This document shows positions 60,789 to 64,000 of a DNA stretch of 64,000 bases, one piece after another (position 1 is the first letter of the stretch; every line of letters begins with the position of its first letter). The stretch spans positions 51,342-115,341 of the forward strand of contig SJBG01000006.1 in NCBI GenBank assembly GCA_004332195.1. Reading direction: 5' to 3'. The position numbers and the translations under genes were made by a program. Origin of the DNA: Desulfobulbaceae bacterium. Lineage in GTDB: Bacteria; Desulfobacterota; Desulfobulbia; Desulfobulbales; Desulfurivibrionaceae. Below the pieces are notes generated by a model. The model searched no databases, was not told where the DNA came from, and saw only the letters and a list, made by a program, of their open reading frames with translations.

Positions 60789-60897
60789 TTGCCAGATAGC
60801 ATACAAAAACCTTCTTTACCGGGTTCACTCCTTTAAATAAGGACGTCCCCTTTCAGGTGTCCCCCTTAGGTCCGGTCCCTCAGGTCCCTCAGGTCCC

Positions 60898-61872
60898 TCA
60901 CGCTTTCAAATTCATATACCACTCAACTGTTCTCTTGAGTCCCGCATCCACGGTAAACGGCGGCCGCCAGCCAAGCAGTCTTGCGGCCTTGCTGATATCA
61001 ATTTGCAGTGAACCGCACAAACGATCAATTTCAGCAGACTTGCCCAATATTTCGCCACCCAGCCGGAGCAACCAGACAGGAACCGGCAACAGGCGCGCCG
61101 ACACGTTCATGTACGTGGCAAGACGGCGGATCAGTTCCGGGGTGGATAGATCTTCCCCGTCGGAAACCAGAAAAGTCTCGTTAGCCGCGGCCGGATGCTC
61201 AATACAGGTAATTATCAAATCCACGAGATTTTCCAGCGCCACCAGGCTGCGCTTATTGTGAATCGCTCCCAATGGAAGAGGAATTCCTTTGGCGACGGCA
61301 CGGAGTAACCGTCTGAAATTCCCCGGGGCATTCGGTCCATAAACCAACGGTGGACGGATGATTACAACTTCCAATCCTGATTCATCAGCAAGTTGTCGCA
61401 ACCCTTTTTCTGCTTCCATTTTGGAAACAGCATAAGGTTCCATGGGACAAGGTTGATCATCAGCCAAAAAAGATTGGCCGGGCACGGTCAATTCCCCGTT
61501 CACCTTGATGGAGCTAATAAAAATAAAACGTTTTATGCCTGCGGCCGCGGCTTGTCGGGCAAAGTTGAGCGTGCCCTCAATATTGATTTTGCGAAATTCG
61601 CTTAGTGGGTCGTTATCGGAGTCATTCATCACATGTACACGGGCCGCCAGATGAACAACAATTTCTACGCCTTTGAGAGCGGCTGACCAGTCGGTATTGG
61701 CGCCTAAATCACCAACTACCACCCCATCCGGCTTACCGGTACGCCGCACCGCCCGACGAACAGGCCAACCTTTTTGGGAAGTCAGCTCACACAGGTGGCC
61801 GCCGACAAAACCGGTGGCCCCGGTGATAAGTAACTGCGGCTTATCGCGATCTAACGGCATCAAATCAGCCAT
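60898..61872 (-). CDS. NAD-dependent sugar epimerase/dehydratase (extended SDR)
   Basis: This 324-residue extended short-chain dehydrogenase has the nucleotide-binding ITGATGFVGGH (residues about 16-26), VVHLAARVHVMNDSD, FIFISSIKVNG and the catalytic YAVSKMEAEKG. It resembles the epimerases that act on nucleotide-sugars before the initiating glycosyltransferase in O-antigen clusters, probably UDP-hexose or UDP-HexNAc 4-epimerase-like; the exact sugar is not determinable. The ATG at 61870-61872 has no strong ribosome-binding sequence. The ATPase fragment separates it from the sugar transferase with which it is normally paired. Confidence 0.9.
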   Translation of the reverse strand: MADLMPLDRDKPQLLITGATGFVGGHLCELTSQKGWPVRRAVRRTGKPDGVVVGDLGANTDWSAALKGVEIVVHLAARVHVMNDSDNDPLSEFRKINIEGTLNFARQAAAAGIKRFIFISSIKVNGELTVPGQSFLADDQPCPMEPYAVSKMEAEKGLRQLADESGLEVVIIRPPLVYGPNAPGNFRRLLRAVAKGIPLPLGAIHNKRSLVALENLVDLIITCIEHPAAANETFLVSDGEDLSTPELIRRLATYMNVSARLLPVPVWLLRLGGEILGKSAEIDRLCGSLQIDISKAARLLGWRPPFTVDAGLKRTVEWYMNLKA

Positions 61873-61960
61873 ATCTTCATATCAAACACCCGACATCCCC
61901 GCCAACTCACGGTAAATAGCAATCGGCGTCCATTTTCTTTCAAGTTGCGTCGGAATATAG

Positions 61961-63166
61961 TTACATAAAGACTTCTTCTGTCATTTGTTGTATGATTTTA
62001 TTGCGATCATATTCATCGGCCAAAAGTGACTTCATATTACTTCCAAATGCTTGTAATTCGTGTTTTGGGGTATTTAAAAATTTTTCAAATCCTGATCTGA
62101 TATCATCAATATCATCTGGCTGCGCAACAAAACCAATTTCGTTGTTTGTTACTAAATCAGCGACTTCGCCTTTCATCACACAATAAATTGGTTTGCCGGA
62201 GGCGAGATATGCTTGAAATTTTGCAGGCACTGTTAAAGAAAAAATTGGCTCATCTATTAGAGATATTATTAAAACATCACTGCCCTCAAACCATTTTGGC
62301 ATTTCCTTTAATGGCCTTCGGCCCCAAAAATGAACATTGGTAATGTTCTCTTTTTTTACAATATTTTTCAGAGGTTCCAGATTTGAGCCATCACCAATGA
62401 TATTTAAGTTAATCTGGTTATTGGATTTTGGCAGGAGCGCGAAACCCCTGATAATATTTTCCAAATTCTGAACTGTTCCTACATTACCCGCAAATGTAAA
62501 ATTAAACCCTTCTTTCAACGACTCATGTGGCGTTACTTGATCGAAATTCAATTCATTGGGAGCCCATTGAGGAGAAAAGATTATTCTGGCGTCTGGAACA
62601 TAGTTTTGTATTTTCTGTTTGAACCCTTTGCATGAGACAAATACTGTTTCGCAATTTTTATAAACGGTTTTTACAAACCAATCCAATAACTTCCTGGAAA
62701 TTGCTTTTTCCCTGAATCCATATGCATAAACAGTATCCGGCCATATATCTAATGTCCAGATGTAAAGTTTGCTTCCAAAGATTTTTTTAATAAGTACAGC
62801 AGGAATTGCCTGCGTCAGAGGGCCGACATGATACACAAAAACATTATCATATGTTCGGCCTATAAACAAAGATGCCAAAGACGCAAAAAAAGCAAAACAT
62901 AAATAATTCAATACTTTTAAGAGCACACCTTTTTTATAACCCATCAAAGAAAATACTCTGTAAATTTTAATACCCTGCCACTTTTCAGTCTGAAAAAGCT
63001 TATTCTTATATCCTTCATACACCCTGTCAAAAGGATAACTGGGGGCTTGTGTCAATACGGCAACTTCATAGCCTTTGGCTTGCCATGCCTGTGCCAGATC
63101 ATTAATCCCGAACTCTTCCGGATAAAAACGTTCTGTGATTATTAACACACTATTATTTTTCTTCAT
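61961..63166 (-). CDS. Glycosyltransferase, GT4-type (WbuB-like)
   Basis: This 401-residue GT-B fold enzyme transfers a sugar during surface-polysaccharide assembly. N-terminal fold blocks are SVLIITERFYPEEFGINDLA and YEVAVLTQAPSYPFD; the C-terminal domain has FTFAGNVGTVQNLENIIRGF, INLNIIGDGSNLEPLKNIV, VHFWGRRPLKEMPKWFEGSD and KFQAYLASGKPIY, as in WbuB-like enzymes. The coding sequence is AT-rich compared with the rest of the window. Its start overlaps the end of the following epimerase gene by 14 bases. Confidence 0.92.
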   Translation of the reverse strand: MKKNNSVLIITERFYPEEFGINDLAQAWQAKGYEVAVLTQAPSYPFDRVYEGYKNKLFQTEKWQGIKIYRVFSLMGYKKGVLLKVLNYLCFAFFASLASLFIGRTYDNVFVYHVGPLTQAIPAVLIKKIFGSKLYIWTLDIWPDTVYAYGFREKAISRKLLDWFVKTVYKNCETVFVSCKGFKQKIQNYVPDARIIFSPQWAPNELNFDQVTPHESLKEGFNFTFAGNVGTVQNLENIIRGFALLPKSNNQINLNIIGDGSNLEPLKNIVKKENITNVHFWGRRPLKEMPKWFEGSDVLIISLIDEPIFSLTVPAKFQAYLASGKPIYCVMKGEVADLVTNNEIGFVAQPDDIDDIRSGFEKFLNTPKHELQAFGSNMKSLLADEYDRNKIIQQMTEEVFM

Positions 63167-64000
63167 CTCTTACTGCGCTGCTCATTCCGGGGGGAAAGTC
63201 TGCCATACTCTCGATAATCTCCCAATTATCTTTAAACCATTCAATATTTTTTATGAAACCATCCTTAAACTCGACCATTGGATGATAGTTTATCAGCTTT
63301 TGGGCTTTTTCGATAGAAGCCAATAGTCTTGGCTTCGTATCCCATTTTCTCCTTGGCTTATATATTAAATCTGCCTTGTTGCCGGTAGTCTCGTTTACAA
63401 GTTTTGCCATATCCAGAATGCTTATTTCCCTACCTGCCGCCAAATTGAAATTTTCACCAACCGCCTCCTGATAAAAGCCGGATTTTATAAGCCCCTGCAC
63501 TAAATCCAACACATAGGCAAAATCCCTGGTCTCTTCGCCTGTCCCCGTAATTGGGAGTGCCTGACCTTTCATTGCCCAATAGATAAAATTTGGAATCACA
63601 TTACGATACTGCCCGGGAACCTCCCCTGGGCCATAGGAATTGAAAAACCGGCAGTTGACTGTTTGCATATCATAATGATGAGCATAAAAATTACAGTACA
63701 TCTCCCCTGTCATTTTATTGATCTGATAAGGTGTTGTTAAGTGCATTGATACAAAATCTTCTTTCAAGGGCAACTCAGGGTAGGAACCATAGATAGCGCA
63801 CCCGCTTGAGGCGTAAATAAACTTTTCTACCCTAACAGGCCGCGAATATTCCAATAATTTAATCAGACCGATTACATCAACTTCGGCTGAAGTTTCCGGA
63901 TAATCAATTGAATTTTGATTGGCAAAAAAAGCCGCTAAATGAAACACTATAGAAATATCTTCCTTAAAAACCCTTTTTAAATCAATATCACTTCTGACAT
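63153..64000 (-). CDS. NAD-dependent epimerase/dehydratase, N-terminus beyond the window
   Basis: The frame is open to the window edge, so the start and the nucleotide-binding GxxGxxG motif are missing. The visible 282 codons include IVFHLAAFFANQNSIDYPE, KFIYASSGCAIYGSYPELP, catalytic YQINKMTGEMYCNFY, CRFFNSYGPGEVPGQYRN and RDFAYVLDLVQGLI. These fit extended SDR nucleotide-sugar epimerases such as UDP-glucose 4-epimerase or UDP-glucuronate-type enzymes. It continues the AT-rich polysaccharide cluster. Confidence 0.9.
   Translation of the reverse strand, partial: VRSDIDLKRVFKEDISIVFHLAAFFANQNSIDYPETSAEVDVIGLIKLLEYSRPVRVEKFIYASSGCAIYGSYPELPLKEDFVSMHLTTPYQINKMTGEMYCNFYAHHYDMQTVNCRFFNSYGPGEVPGQYRNVIPNFIYWAMKGQALPITGTGEETRDFAYVLDLVQGLIKSGFYQEAVGENFNLAAGREISILDMAKLVNETTGNKADLIYKPRRKWDTKPRLLASIEKAQKLINYHPMVEFKDGFIKNIEWFKDNWEIIESMADFPPGMSSAVRDEEK

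Noticed and set aside
60855..60900. GGTCCCTCA repeats before the epimerase end
   Set aside because: Three 9-bp words outside genes; recorded as simple sequence only.

Overview
The window looks like chromosome of an anaerobic member of the Desulfobacterota (former Deltaproteobacteria), possibly near Desulfobulbales. This is inferred from gene content, since no search could be run. The main pointers are an operon for menaquinone synthesis by the futalosine route, a corrinoid/methyl-H4folate methyltransferase with an ASKHA corrinoid-activator homologue (Wood-Ljungdahl type C1 metabolism), a ferredoxin closely resembling Desulfovibrio africanus ferredoxin III, PEP synthase, and a SelW-like selenoprotein read through an in-frame TGA. 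Most genes are GC-rich. The right end (about 61.9-64 kb) is visibly AT-richer and carries surface-polysaccharide genes.

Layout. 1-5.2 kb: secA (cut by the window edge), a GNAT acetyltransferase, a lone membrane anchor, argS and alr, all on the minus strand. 5.4-7.6 kb: a frameshifted membrane protein, a ferredoxin with a clear terminator, and an internally deleted IS1380-type element. 7.7-16.6 kb: MinD-like ATPase, cobU, rnr, a RelA/SpoT homologue, an MscS channel and a LysR regulator. 16.8-17.2 kb: two tRNA-Arg genes. 17.3-29.5 kb: corrinoid activator, phosphohexomutase, YkgJ-type protein, class II DAHP synthase, AcsE-like methyltransferase, a split DUF1538 membrane pair with a tandem PII-like protein, an Fe-S protein, a SprT-like protein and hom. 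29.8-35 kb: tolQ-tolR-tolA/tonB-tolB-cpoB. 35-46.4 kb: ppsA, phosphoglucomutase, ZIP transporter, FKBP, tRNA-Pro, HU, pheA, tsaD, DUF2062 and rsmA. 46.6-53.5 kb: the menaquinone operon in the order mqnE, mqnC, amidohydrolase, mqnA, ubiE/menG, ubiX, ubiA. 53.7-59.3 kb: vWA-OmpA lipoprotein, CheZ-like phosphatase, isochorismatase-type hydrolase, selW, yggS and tatD. 59.4-64 kb: sugar transferase, truncated AAA ATPase, epimerase, glycosyltransferase and a second epimerase running off the window.

The most notable features are not ordinary open reading frames. A 75-codon SelW-family gene (57449-57676) has a Cys-x-x-Sec motif and a hairpin just after the UGA. A family of 141-174 bp MITE-like elements occurs about ten times, with terminal repeats GGCCACCTTGAAAAATT and 4-bp target duplications at the best copies. 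In two places its ends supply the stop codon of the neighbouring gene. Many core genes also carry short in-frame tandem-repeat expansions (9, 12, 18 and 36 bp), and several gene remnants record recent rearrangement: an SQR fragment, a CBS fragment, a SPOR anchor and a truncated AAA ATPase.

Stretches over 300 bases without a gene are 5158-5474 (one MITE copy, otherwise nothing seen), 25108-25499 (a MITE copy and a loose MITE module) and 29511-29841 (a candidate tol promoter near its end, otherwise nothing seen).
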